In this document: one piece after another, positions 51,859 through 60,080 of the stretch | Numbering within the stretch: position 1 is the stretch's first letter | Layout of the letters: each line of letters opens with the position of its first letter | Assembly (NCBI RefSeq): GCF_014636475.1 | Contig: NZ_BMEL01000001.1 | Span: 1,178,001-1,242,000 of the forward strand | Reading direction: 5' to 3' | Origin: Halobacillus andaensis | GTDB taxonomy: Bacteria; Bacillota; Bacilli; Bacillales; Halobacillaceae | Length of the DNA stretch: 64,000 bases | Notes under the pieces: generated by a model | What the model was told of the DNA's origin: nothing | The model's input: the letters and a program-made list of their open reading frames with translations, nothing else | Databases searched by the model: none | Translations under genes and position numbers: made by a program

Positions 51859-52665
51859 ATGGAACAAATTTGGTTGATTATAAAGTATTTATTTCTAGGA
51901 ATATTTCAAGGTTTTACGGAACCCATTCCGATTTCTTCTAGTGGTCATTTAGTCATCGTGCAAGAGTTAATGGACTTACGAATGGATGGTTATGCTTTTG
52001 AAGTGCTCGTTAACTTTGGTTCACTAATAGCCGTTATCCTTATTTATCGTGAAGATATCCTTCGGTTAATCCGTAATGGCACAGGTTTTCTACTAACGAA
52101 GGACGAGCGTCAAAAAGATGACTTTAACTTCATTATTTACTTACTTATTGGTACTGTACCGGCCGGTGTGATCGGTATATTATTAAGCGACGCGTTTGAT
52201 AATTTAAAAGGAACACAAACAGTTGGGGTTACTTTAATTATTACGGGGATTGCTCTATGGACGATTCGTAACTTAAGAGGTCTTAAAAATGATGGAATGC
52301 TTACGTGGAAGGATGCATTAATTGTCGGACTTTCCCAAGCTGTCGCTCTCATTCCAGGTATTAGCCGGTCCGGTGCCACTATTGTTGCAGCCATGCTGCT
52401 TGGGATGAAGCAGCAAACGGCTCTTAGGTTTTCCTTTCTTTTATTTATACCTGTCAGTTTAGGAACGATGCTGCTGTCGATCGACGATTTACTAGCCGCT
52501 GACTTTGCTGTAATGTGGCCGAGTTATCTCATTGCTTTTCTTGCATCTATTGTGGCTTCCTACGTATCACTAAAATGGTTTATGAACATTATGGCTCAAG
52601 GAAACTTGAAATATTTCGCGATTTACTGCTTTGTCGTCGGTGGACTTGTCTGGTTCTTCTTATAA
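51859..52665 (+). CDS. uppP: Undecaprenyl-diphosphatase UppP
   Basis: A 268-residue membrane phosphatase with about eight spans. Motif 1 is [15 protein letters not shown] and motif 2 is [15 protein letters not shown], whose Glu, Ser, His and Arg residues are catalytic in the BacA/UppP family. It recycles undecaprenyl pyrophosphate for wall synthesis and gives bacitracin tolerance. AAGGGGGACAA precedes the ATG. Monocistronic. Confidence 0.95.
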   Translation: MEQIWLIIKYLFLGIFQGFTEPIPISSSGHLVIVQELMDLRMDGYAFEVLVNFGSLIAVILIYREDILRLIRNGTGFLLTKDERQKDDFNFIIYLLIGTVPAGVIGILLSDAFDNLKGTQTVGVTLIITGIALWTIRNLRGLKNDGMLTWKDALIVGLSQAVALIPGISRSGATIVAAMLLGMKQQTALRFSFLLFIPVSLGTMLLSIDDLLAADFAVMWPSYLIAFLASIVASYVSLKWFMNIMAQGNLKYFAIYCFVVGGLVWFFL

Positions 52666-52746
52666 AGGGGCCCCCTTGCTTTCTGACAAGCAGAGATGTC
52701 AAAAAACGAACGATCGAGCAACTCTATTGCAGCGAGGGAGCATAAA

Positions 52747-52812
52747 GGTACCAGGTACCGAAAAGCTGTAAAAGAGCGAAGTGCCAAGTGTGAATTTCGG
52801 TACCTGGTACCC
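52747..52812. repeat. GGTACCTGGTAC palindromic repeat, copy C
   Basis: GGTACCAGGTACCGAAAAG and TTTCGGTACCTGGTACCC, in reverse orientation to copies A and B. It is followed to about 52870 by CCCACGGAAAGCGG-type sequence resembling other Bacillaceae repeats. No gene is supported in 52666-52967. Confidence 0.85.
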
Positions 52813-52892
52813 GGTGCGCAAGCGGAAGCTGAGGCCGTGCCCACGGAAAGCGGAGTGTTTTAACGGAGCGATGGTGTGGAGTCTCATTAACA

Positions 52893-52936
52893 TAAATAAT
52901 CCGAACTGATTTCTCAGAATCGTTCGGATTATTTTT
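52893..52936. terminator. Terminator between uppP and moaD
   Basis: AAATAATCCGAAC pairs with GTTCGGATTATTT over a 16-base loop, then T-rich on the plus strand. Confidence 0.85.
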
Positions 52937-52967
52937 TGTTTTATTTAGTTATGTCCCCACCCCTTTT

Positions 52968-53201
52968 CTATCCTCCGCTTACAGGAGGGATAAAGGCGAT
53001 CGTATCATTTTCTTTAATGGTTTCCTCCCCTGGAGCAAACTCCTCATTAATAGCGACCATTGATTCATGTACTTTACTAAGATTATATTCCTGCTCTATA
53101 TAATCTTTCAATTGCTTCACACTCTGACCTGATGCATCAATTTCAATGGATTGTTTCCCCATCTTTTCTTGTAGTCCGGCAAAGAATAATATTTTATTCA
53201 A
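52968..53201 (-). CDS. moaD: Molybdopterin synthase small subunit MoaD
   Basis: A 77-residue beta-grasp protein ending in the required Gly-Gly (PPVSGG), which carries the thiocarboxylate used as sulfur donor in molybdopterin synthesis. The TTG start is supported by GGAGAAGGAGG 7 bases upstream; the longer frame upstream is coding for moaE in another frame. It overlaps the moaE end by four bases. Confidence 0.88.
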   Translation of the reverse strand: MNKILFFAGLQEKMGKQSIEIDASGQSVKQLKDYIEQEYNLSKVHESMVAINEEFAPGEETIKENDTIAFIPPVSGG

Positions 53202-53665
53202 GAAAAGTCCTCCTTCTCCGGTTTTCCTGCAGAATAAGCTTTCGTTTCTTTTTGGTCGCCGATCCACTCTTCCCCATCTTCCCAATGTTCTTTTTTCCAA
53301 ATCGGCACAATTTCTTTGATTCGCTCAATGGCATATCGGCTCGCTTCATAAGAATCCGCTCGATGCGGGGTCGACACAGCAATAACTACAGCGATGTCCT
53401 CGATATCAAGCCGGCCGACTCTGTGAACAATCGCTGTTTTTGTATTTGGCCATTTAGCTGAAATTTCTTCGCCGATTTCAGCTAATTTTGCTTCGGCCAT
53501 CGATTGATAGGCTTGATATTCTAAAAAAAGAGTCCTCTTCCCTTCGGTTATTTCACGTACAGTTCCTATAAATGTATTAATCGCTCCGGCCTCAGGACGA
53601 GACACGAGCCCGACTGTTTTCTCAATTGATATTGGCTCTTTTGTTATAGTATAACAACGACTCAT
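53198..53665 (-). CDS. moaE: Molybdopterin synthase catalytic subunit MoaE
   Basis: A 155-residue protein with the MoaE motifs GAINTFIGTVREITEGKRT, LFLEYQAYQSMAE, HRVGRLDIEDIAVVIAVSTPHR and PIWKKEHWEDGEEW, including the active Lys region. With MoaD it inserts sulfur into precursor Z. The ATG at 53665 overlaps the mobB stop (ATGA). Confidence 0.93.
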   Translation of the reverse strand: MSRCYTITKEPISIEKTVGLVSRPEAGAINTFIGTVREITEGKRTLFLEYQAYQSMAEAKLAEIGEEISAKWPNTKTAIVHRVGRLDIEDIAVVIAVSTPHRADSYEASRYAIERIKEIVPIWKKEHWEDGEEWIGDQKETKAYSAGKPEKEDFS

Positions 53666-54174
53666 TGCCACTTCCCCCTTTTTATGTACGAATAAATATC
53701 TTCTATAGAAGCACGCCAATGATCCATGTGATAAACAGGAATCTCGAGATTTGTTACGAGCTCTCTATCCCATGTAAAGACAACCTGCACATTAGGAAGT
53801 TCAAGCAGCTTCACATCGTTTTTATTTTTCAAAATCACGGCTTTTGGATAACCTTCATGCTTAAACCCTTCTACAAAAATCATATCGGGTTGTAACACGG
53901 CATACCAGTCAATGAGCTGTGAGAGTGAAAGTTCACGATTCATGAGCATTTGGGTTTCCCCCGCCCCAGTGACACTCGTTATAAAAGCCCCACATCTATG
54001 TAGTTTGACACTATCGACTGTTTCCTCCGGCTGCGAAAGTGGTGATGGATCTCCGTGGTGCTTAAGGCAAGCGACATGATCCCCTAACTCAGCGGCATAC
54101 TTCACCATCTCTGTCATCCAGGTCGTTTTCCCGCTATTTTTATACCCAACGATTTGAAAGACAACGGGTCTCAC
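53662..54174 (-). CDS. mobB: MobB, molybdopterin-guanine dinucleotide biosynthesis adaptor
   Basis: A 170-residue P-loop GTPase-like protein: the Walker A motif is VGYKNSGKTT at the N-terminus, then ACLKHHGD, GAGET and MIFVEGFKHEGYPK. It helps MobA convert molybdopterin to its guanine dinucleotide. The GTG start has AAGGGAAGTG upstream. First gene of a compact mobB-moaE-moaD operon; moaA, moaB, moaC, mobA and moeA are not in this window. Confidence 0.9.
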   Translation of the reverse strand: MRPVVFQIVGYKNSGKTTWMTEMVKYAAELGDHVACLKHHGDPSPLSQPEETVDSVKLHRCGAFITSVTGAGETQMLMNRELSLSQLIDWYAVLQPDMIFVEGFKHEGYPKAVILKNKNDVKLLELPNVQVVFTWDRELVTNLEIPVYHMDHWRASIEDIYSYIKRGKWQ

Positions 54175-54206
54175 GTACGTTCACTTCCCTTCTATGGCTA
54201 AACAAA

Positions 54207-54230
54207 AACCCCTTCCACAACGGGAGGGGT
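54207..54230 (-). terminator. Terminator of yitW
   Basis: ACCCCTTCC pairs with GGGAGGGGT around ACAAC; A5 on the left gives the T-run on the minus strand. Confidence 0.8.
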
Positions 54231-54239
54231 ATTGTTTGA

Positions 54240-54551
54240 TCAATCTGGAATGCCTAGAGCAATTTTCGCGTAACGACTCATACGATCTTTGGTCCAAGGC
54301 GGATTCCATACGATGTTGACTTCAACTTCGTTGACCTCAGGAAGGTCAGCAAGACAACGTTTAACATCTTGTTCGATATGACCAGCTAAAGGACAGCCCA
54401 TGGCCGTTAATGTCATTGTCACTGTAGTATTGCCATTTTCATCCATGTCAGCTCCATAAACGAGACCTAAATTGACGATATCAATACCAAGTTCAGGGTC
54501 AATTACATTTTCAAGGGCGCCCATAACATTTTCTTCAAGTGCTGCATCCAT
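54240..54551 (-). CDS. yitW: DUF59/MIP18-family Fe-S assembly protein YitW
   Basis: A 103-residue SufT/PaaD-like protein: VIDPELGIDIVNLGLVYG, TVTMTLTAMGCPLAGHI with its conserved Cys, and VNIVWNPPWTKDRMS. Members help mature iron-sulfur proteins. It follows yitV, as in B. subtilis. Confidence 0.92.
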   Translation of the reverse strand: MDAALEENVMGALENVIDPELGIDIVNLGLVYGADMDENGNTTVTMTLTAMGCPLAGHIEQDVKRCLADLPEVNEVEVNIVWNPPWTKDRMSRYAKIALGIPD

Positions 54552-54622
54552 AATAGTACCCCCTTCTCATTAGTTCATGTTCTATTATAAACAAAATTCT
54601 TCATAGATTAAACCACTAACGT

Positions 54623-55387
54623 TTATAGTACGATTTCTAACCAGTTGACCATCTCTAAAACACCGAAGCGGCTTACCTTATGGTCTACCCCGACATCTCG
54701 TAAAAATCTTATATTTTCAGGGTTTTTATATTCCTCTACGATTTCGTTATAGAAATCATACGCGTGTTCAAAAGGCACAACTGGATCCGCATCACCGTGC
54801 CAGAAAAATAACGGACGTGCATTTAATTTTTGTTTATTAGCTGATAAATCTATGCTTTGCAGCGAGCTATAAAGGTCATTTAATTCCATTTCGGTAATCG
54901 GAAGCTGTAGTCCTGTCTGTTCCACATCTTTAATTAGTTTTTTGGCAAAGTCAACAGGTTTAGGTGACCCCATCATGACTGTGGCTGCTTGAATCCACGG
55001 ATACATCGTTAAGGCAGCGCTTGTCGTCACTCCCCCCATTGATGTACCTCCAACACCAAATCGACGATTTAATATAAGATCACGTTGATCTAACTCATCT
55101 TTAATGTCTTGTAAATCCTTCAGATTTTGATAGACGATGTCCCAAAATTTAAAGCTTAATTCTTCTTTGGATAAATCATCGGTCCGATCGCCATGATACA
55201 TACTATCAGGTAATACAACACGAAAGCCTTTTTGGGCAAGTAAATAGGCTTGTGGTAAATTGTGCTCTTTAGCTGAAGTAAAGCCGTGAAAGTATGTAAA
55301 AACAGGCAGCGGCTGCTCATATTTTTCTGTTTCTACAATAATTAGTGAGGGTATGTTCTTTATTGTTTCCCGATAAATGCCAATCAT
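54623..55387 (-). CDS. yitV: Alpha/beta hydrolase, YitV family
   Basis: A 254-residue esterase or peptidase-like hydrolase. The oxyanion region is YFHGFTSAKEHN, the nucleophile elbow GGTSMGGVTT near residue 118, the Asp in WHGDADPVVPFEHA, and the His in GVDHKVSRFG. B. subtilis yitV adjoins yitU and yitW in the same arrangement. Substrate unknown. Confidence 0.88.
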   Translation of the reverse strand: MIGIYRETIKNIPSLIIVETEKYEQPLPVFTYFHGFTSAKEHNLPQAYLLAQKGFRVVLPDSMYHGDRTDDLSKEELSFKFWDIVYQNLKDLQDIKDELDQRDLILNRRFGVGGTSMGGVTTSAALTMYPWIQAATVMMGSPKPVDFAKKLIKDVEQTGLQLPITEMELNDLYSSLQSIDLSANKQKLNARPLFFWHGDADPVVPFEHAYDFYNEIVEEYKNPENIRFLRDVGVDHKVSRFGVLEMVNWLEIVL

Positions 55388-55601
55388 GAATTCCTATTCC
55401 TTTCTTCCAATCTTTACATGAACATCATCGAAATTTACATGTTCTTTTGTATAATTAATATCGTAACACCGAGTGTTTCAATTGGAAAGGATTAGGCTCT
55501 GTAACGACAGGGAATGACTTTGCGATGGAGGCTGCAGCTCCCCTAAGATTGCATTCACGTTTTATTATCGCTAAACTGTTACTATGAATGAGGTGAAAAA
55601 A

Positions 55602-56426
55602 ATGACAAATCAACATTTAATTGCATTAGATTTAGATGGAACACTTTTAACAGACGACAAACGCATTAACCCTGAAACGAAAGAAGTTGTACTTGATGCG
55701 ATCGATCATGGACATATCGTATGTATCGCAACAGGGCGGCCTCACCGTGCGAGCATTGATTTCTATAAAGAACTTGGGTTAGAAACACCAATGGTCAATT
55801 TTAACGGAGCTCTCATTCACCATCCAAAAAATAAAAACTGGGATGCTCTTCATTCTCCGCTTTCGATACGAACGGCCCATAAAATTATTCACAAGTGTCA
55901 TGAATTAGGCGTACGAAATATATTAGCGGAAGTAAAAGACACGGTTTACTTGGATCAGTACGATTCAGAAATTATGGAAATCTTCCATACAAATGATGAT
56001 AATCCTGTAAACGTAGGTAATCTGCAATCAAATTTACAGGATGATCCCACTTCACTGTTGATCCATCCAGAAGAAGAAAAAATAAAAATTCTTCGTGAGG
56101 AGCTGGATACTCATGCTGAACTCATTGAACATCGTAAATGGGGTGCACCCTGGCATGTCATTGAGATTGTTCGTGCAGGTATGAATAAAGCGGTGGGCCT
56201 TCAAAAAATTGCTCATTATTATCACATCCCTCAAGAGCGAATTATTGCATTTGGCGATGAAGATAACGATTTTGAGATGATTGAATATGCTGGTATTGGC
56301 GTTGCGATGGGGAATGCCATTGACGAACTTAAGAACATGGCCAATTATGTAGCCGATACTAATGAACAAAATGGAATTGGTGAGTTTTTAACAGAATTTT
56401 TAAAATTAAACCGCAAAGCCATGTAA
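55602..56426 (+). CDS. yitU: Cof-type HAD phosphatase, YitU family
   Basis: A 274-residue HAD hydrolase with motif I LDLDGTLLTDD, motif II ATGRPH and the late GDEDNDFEMIEYAG, GVAMGNA segment. In B. subtilis YitU dephosphorylates a riboflavin pathway intermediate; the residues here allow but do not prove that. ATG 55602 has GAGGTGA 6 bases upstream. Divergent from yitV. Confidence 0.9.
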   Translation: MTNQHLIALDLDGTLLTDDKRINPETKEVVLDAIDHGHIVCIATGRPHRASIDFYKELGLETPMVNFNGALIHHPKNKNWDALHSPLSIRTAHKIIHKCHELGVRNILAEVKDTVYLDQYDSEIMEIFHTNDDNPVNVGNLQSNLQDDPTSLLIHPEEEKIKILREELDTHAELIEHRKWGAPWHVIEIVRAGMNKAVGLQKIAHYYHIPQERIIAFGDEDNDFEMIEYAGIGVAMGNAIDELKNMANYVADTNEQNGIGEFLTEFLKLNRKAM

Positions 56427-56522
56427 GTTATTTTTTTCCTTGAGTAACCTTTTTAGCCGGGGCCATACTAAGCTTGGACGCACAAAGCGTTCAGGCTTTT
56501 TTTGTGACAGGAGGCGAATGTC

Positions 56523-56660
56523 ATGGATAAGCAAAACAAAGATGACAAACGTTGGACTGAAGTACGTCCATTTGATGAACGTCAAATGGAACCGAAACGA
56601 CTATCCGATGCAAAACGCAAGGAAATGGAAGCAGACCAACACACAGTAGGAGGGTTTTAA
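56523..56660 (+). CDS. Short hydrophilic protein before the DUF3813 gene
   Basis: A 45-residue frame with GGAGGCG before the ATG. It is strongly charged (KQNKDDKRW, RKEMEADQH) and ends VGGF. It ends one base before the DUF3813 ATG and provides the AGGAGG for it, so the two are probably co-expressed. I do not recognise it. Confidence 0.6.
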   Translation: MDKQNKDDKRWTEVRPFDERQMEPKRLSDAKRKEMEADQHTVGGF

Positions 56661-56661
56661 A

Positions 56662-56892
56662 ATGGCCAATTCCCTATTTGAAAACGCACGTAATGCGGTA
56701 AACCGAATGACGCAGGGTCGTCAAAAAGGTAACCACACAAGCCAAGAAGATATGCAAGCTGCCAAACAAGCGATTCAATCTGCATATAGCCAGTGCTCTC
56801 AAGAAGAGAAGCAAGAGCTACAGCAATTAGAACAAAGACTTGAAGCCGAACACAACGGTCAGCAGCAGCAACAGCAAAATAACATGCGTTAA
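56662..56892 (+). CDS. DUF3813-like small helical protein
   Basis: A 76-residue protein: LFENARNAVNRMTQ, then an Ala/Gln-rich amphipathic helix (AAKQAIQSAYSQCSQEEKQ) and a poly-Gln tail. It resembles the DUF3813 group found next to yitU in Bacilli. The AGTAGGAGG site lies in the end of the preceding small gene. Function unknown. Confidence 0.7.
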   Translation: MANSLFENARNAVNRMTQGRQKGNHTSQEDMQAAKQAIQSAYSQCSQEEKQELQQLEQRLEAEHNGQQQQQQNNMR

Positions 56893-56899
56893 ATCTTAT

Positions 56900-56932
56900 A
56901 GATCAGACTCTTTGTGAGTCTGATCTTTTTTT
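56900..56932. terminator. Terminator of the yitU-side genes
   Basis: AGATCAGACTC pairs with GAGTCTGATCT around TTTGT, followed by T7; the convergent HAD gene ends inside it. Confidence 0.92.
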
Positions 56933-57763
56933 AATACTTTCCATTTTAATGACTTCAGTTAGACTAGAAACCACTTGAAGATTTGGATGTTTGTACGTAA
57001 ATGGCGTCGTTTGAATCAGAAGAGCTTTCATATTTAAAATGAGTGCTGGGGCAATCTCATTCATAAAGTTATCACCGACGGAGACCACTTCTTCTGGAAA
57101 AAGTTCATATTCCTGCAAAATACGTGTAAAATGTTTCTTCGTTAAGGATGGCTTTTGAGCTGAAACGATAATTTCATCAAAAATATTATTCAGTTGCAGC
57201 TCGTCCAGCAGCTTGACAACATCGTAAGACTCGCTATTCGTAAGTAAAATTAATGTTTTATCCTGCTTCCACTTCCCAAGCATACGTTTTAATCCTCTCG
57301 TCTTTGTGAGGGCAAATTGATCCGAGACCATAAAATCTTTTGTTTGCACATAGCTTTCATAACAATCTTTTAAAGATAGTCCATGATGAACGGCAATCGA
57401 AAAAGGCAGCCACCAGCCATCACCAATGGCGATGATGTTCTCAAAATCAAAAGAAACCTCCTCTGGATAGTGATGGGCCACTTGTACATGAGTCCACGGT
57501 TCACCTTTCCAGGTCTTAGCTGCAACGACTAAATTTGTATAAGGATCAACCGTCAATATAGCGTCTGTCTTCAAATCATAGGCTTTACCTATCGACAGAG
57601 GATGTTCCCCTTGCAATACCTTTATGTAATCCTCTTCAAACGCCTCATGCTTCCCATAGCTGAGTTTCTCTTTCAACTGATTGGCATAATACTCAAAATG
57701 ATGTATATCCTCATATAATGTTCCATCTAAATCAAAAATGATACATTTCACTTGGTCAAACAT
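56903..57763 (-). CDS. HAD-superfamily hydrolase
   Basis: A 286-residue HAD protein: motif I FDLDGTLYEDI near the N-terminus, a helical cap of about 110 residues, motif II LLTNSES, the Lys in QKPSLTKKH and motif IV VSVGDNFMNEI. The cap and length suggest a phosphoglycolate-phosphatase-like enzyme; the substrate is unknown. Its 3' end lies within the shared terminator. A ribosome site GGGGAGAGG precedes the ATG. Confidence 0.85.
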   Translation of the reverse strand: MFDQVKCIIFDLDGTLYEDIHHFEYYANQLKEKLSYGKHEAFEEDYIKVLQGEHPLSIGKAYDLKTDAILTVDPYTNLVVAAKTWKGEPWTHVQVAHHYPEEVSFDFENIIAIGDGWWLPFSIAVHHGLSLKDCYESYVQTKDFMVSDQFALTKTRGLKRMLGKWKQDKTLILLTNSESYDVVKLLDELQLNNIFDEIIVSAQKPSLTKKHFTRILQEYELFPEEVVSVGDNFMNEIAPALILNMKALLIQTTPFTYKHPNLQVVSSLTEVIKMESIKKRSDSQRV

Positions 57764-57992
57764 GCGCCTCTCCCCTTTTTCATTTCTTCTCTTCTATTAT
57801 TGTAAAACGCTGTAAATCTTATTAGGGAAGCAAGTAAATTATTGTAATCAAATGGTAAAGCCTCTATGCAACTGGATGGAAGAACAGGACTAAACGAAAT
57901 GAAATGACTACCTTTTTATGGAGAAGGCCTCTTGGAACCATCGCTTAGTTGATAACCTGCTGCTTTGATTTTGTTCGGCCATGAGGAGAAAT

Positions 57993-58032
57993 AAAAAAGC
58001 TTGTAGAGAAAGCTGACGTTTCTCTACAAGCT
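57993..58032. repeat. AGCTTGTAGAGAAA hairpin repeat, copy 2
   Basis: AGCTTGTAGAGAAA (57998-58011) and TTTCTCTACAAGCT (58019-58032) with A6 on the left: a minus-strand terminator for the membrane protein gene that ends at 58042. Confidence 0.88.
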
Positions 58033-58041
58033 GAACTGATA

Positions 58042-58467
58042 TCACGTACGGTAATAAGAAGACTTTAATACAATCGCATAAAGGAGGTGACCTATGACCC
58101 AATAAATGATAGCGGTTACATCTGTCACTTCAGGAGTTTCTTTAATGGCAAGCACGGTTAAAGGGAAATAAGTAGAAGCGGCCATCCCAGATAAAATCAA
58201 AGCAACTCCCCATTGCCGTTTAGATGTTACTTTAATTTTTTTCATAAAAATATAACAAAACAGTATCCCAATGATCCACGAGATAATCATATGAAATAAC
58301 CATTCCACAAACACCGGCCACTCGATGGAACCAATGACCGGAATGAAATCCACATTCATTAATAGGGTATAAATTTTCTTTTCGGTAATCAACTCGACAA
58401 ACCACATGTAAATTCCTAAGGCCAGTCCAGAAGTTGTGCCAATGTAAATTCCCCATTTAATGAACAT
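58042..58467 (-). CDS. Four-span membrane protein, YagU-like
   Basis: A 141-residue protein with four spans (the first from WGIYIGTTSGLALGIYMWFV, the last from IIYWVIGHLLYAIVL) and the conserved-looking PVFVEWLFHMIISW segment. It resembles the YagU/DUF1440 type with moderate certainty. The start at 58467 (MFIKWG) has GTGGAGG 8 bases upstream. It lies 20 bases after the DUF2785 gene and is probably co-transcribed. Confidence 0.75.
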   Translation of the reverse strand: MFIKWGIYIGTTSGLALGIYMWFVELITEKKIYTLLMNVDFIPVIGSIEWPVFVEWLFHMIISWIIGILFCYIFMKKIKVTSKRQWGVALILSGMAASTYFPLTVLAIKETPEVTDVTAIIYWVIGHLLYAIVLKSSYYRT

Positions 58468-58487
58468 TGTCCATGCCTCCACTACAT

Positions 58488-59321
58488 TTAATACGCTTCT
58501 TGTTTTCTAAGTTCCCGTAAGATGGTTTCTAAAACCTGGCGTAGTTGGCCTTCATCACATGGATAGTCAATATTCCTGAAGTATAAAGCACGCAAGAAGT
58601 GTTTACTGTTGTTAATAATTATTTCTTCAGCCGGATCATTCCAGCTTTTTCTTTGATATAACAACGTCTCTAACCACTCCACTCTTTCTTCTGGCTCGAT
58701 CTTTTTAAACATGGTTAAGACGGCCGTCACCATACGTTCTTCTTCATCAAACAAATAGGGCTTATCAATTAAAAACTGACTACGGATAATAGGAAGCATG
58801 TCGATAACTTCTTGTCTCGTAATTTCATTACATGCGGCTACACTATCCAACGCGTCAGCCGCATGAGCCATAGAGTGGGCCCAGCCCTTTCCTTGAATAT
58901 AGCCGCGATGGTCTTTCTCTTGTTCCATATAACGTTTTAAATTCTCCCATACACGATGTACTTCCGCTTCTCCAAGCAATCCAGTCTGCTGATGCTTTTT
59001 CATAATTGGCGGAATGAGCAAGACGGCAAAGCTTCTTTTAAAGACGGCATTTTCTTCTCTTGCTGACATCTTTATTCGATAAAACAAGTAATTTTTATTT
59101 AACACCGAGCGCAAAATATTCTTCAATTGGTCGTTGTTATAATAATCGCGCTCGATAAGTTTTGTGAAAATGGTATGAATCAAGTCATCCCGCAGCACTG
59201 GATCTGGAGACCCTATACGCTGCAGCATAATGGTCGTTAACTCTGACAAGTTCTGTCCTTGCGGGATTTCATAATTATTTTCCTTAATCTGTTGCAGTAC
59301 ATCTACTAATTTGGCTTCCAT
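58488..59321 (-). CDS. DUF2785 protein
   Basis: A 277-residue all-helical soluble protein with the DUF2785 hallmark GKGWAHSMAHAADALDSVA near residue 150. The N-terminal part includes RDDLIHTIFTKLI. No catalytic role is known for the family. AGGGAGGT precedes the ATG. Upstream gene of the pair with the YagU-like membrane protein. Confidence 0.88.
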   Translation of the reverse strand: MEAKLVDVLQQIKENNYEIPQGQNLSELTTIMLQRIGSPDPVLRDDLIHTIFTKLIERDYYNNDQLKNILRSVLNKNYLFYRIKMSAREENAVFKRSFAVLLIPPIMKKHQQTGLLGEAEVHRVWENLKRYMEQEKDHRGYIQGKGWAHSMAHAADALDSVAACNEITRQEVIDMLPIIRSQFLIDKPYLFDEEERMVTAVLTMFKKIEPEERVEWLETLLYQRKSWNDPAEEIIINNSKHFLRALYFRNIDYPCDEGQLRQVLETILRELRKQEAY

Positions 59322-59453
59322 CTCATACCTCCCTGAAATTGTTCATATTGTATCATATTACTTATAAATTATTGAATCAGAAAGGCTCCCAGTTTAGTGT
59401 TCTTCAGTTTTCTGCTAAAATGAGTGAGTATAGAGAAGATTGGAGGAATAATC

Positions 59454-59717
59454 ATGGCAATAACAATTGAAGAAACACCAAACCCGAACGCACGTAAATT
59501 TACAACCGACTCCCTCATTTTTCAAGGAGACGGCAGCGTTTCCGTCATGCCTGGACAAACGAGTGAATACGACATTATGAATCAACTTATGGAGCTTGAA
59601 GGCGTAGACAACGTCTTTGGATTCCAGAACTTCATTACGGTAAACCGTTTACCTGATGCAGATTGGGATGTACTAACTCCTAAAGTAGAAGGCGTTCTAA
59701 CTGAATTCGGTTATTAG
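59454..59717 (+). CDS. NifU N-terminal (Scaffold Nfu N) domain protein
   Basis: An 87-residue protein consisting only of the Nfu N-terminal domain: ETPNPNARKF, VFGFQNFITVNR and DWDVLTPKV. The CxxC of full Nfu scaffolds is absent. Similar stand-alone proteins in Bacilli may assist Fe-S handling. GGAGGAATAATC lies before the ATG at 59454. The long repeat element begins 3 bases after its stop. Confidence 0.87.
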   Translation: MAITIEETPNPNARKFTTDSLIFQGDGSVSVMPGQTSEYDIMNQLMELEGVDNVFGFQNFITVNRLPDADWDVLTPKVEGVLTEFGY

Positions 59718-59719
59718 AA

Positions 59720-59890
59720 CAAAGGCGCAAGTGCCCTGGTAGACACGAAACGCATAAGCAAAACGGCCGGAGGAAGGTGGTCTTCTCTTCCGAAGGGCGG
59801 ATTGCTTATGACGCGAGTGTCTGGGCGCTGGAGCAGGATACCGCTCTTTTTAAAAAAATGTCCACAGCTTTGAATTTTATAATTTCCTAG
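59720..59890. repeat. Long interspersed hairpin repeat, copy 2
   Basis: About 171 bases, the inverted counterpart of 28794-28959, starting CAAAGGCGC and ending TTTCCTAG. The TAAGCAAAACGGCCGGAGGAAGG part is fully conserved. Remaining bases to 60080 hold two hairpins and the fragment at 59993; no gene is supported. Confidence 0.85.
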
Positions 59891-59897
59891 ACAAAAA

Positions 59898-59958
59898 AGG
59901 CTGACGCTATGTCAGCCTCAGCTTGTAGAGAAACTTTAGGTTTCTCTACATTTTTTTT
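59898..59958. repeat. Tandem hairpins including AGCTTGTAGAGAAA repeat, copy 3
   Basis: First AGGCTGAC / GTCAGCCT (59898-59918), then GCTTGTAGAGAAA / TTTCTCTACA (59921-59950) followed by T8. The second is a shortened copy of the repeat at 47370 and 57998. Confidence 0.8.
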
Positions 59959-60080
59959 ACGAATGTGTAAGTTTCTTTCCTTCGATAGAATAAAGGGTTT
60001 TAGGTAACGACTCCCTTCTCATGCACGAAAGATGTACATCCTCCAGCCAAAATGGGGGAACCGTGATTACGAGAGCATTT

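Noticed and set aside
52623-52893. Minus-strand frames of 73 and 64 codons
   Set aside because: They translate the palindromic repeat and its flanks between uppP and moaD.
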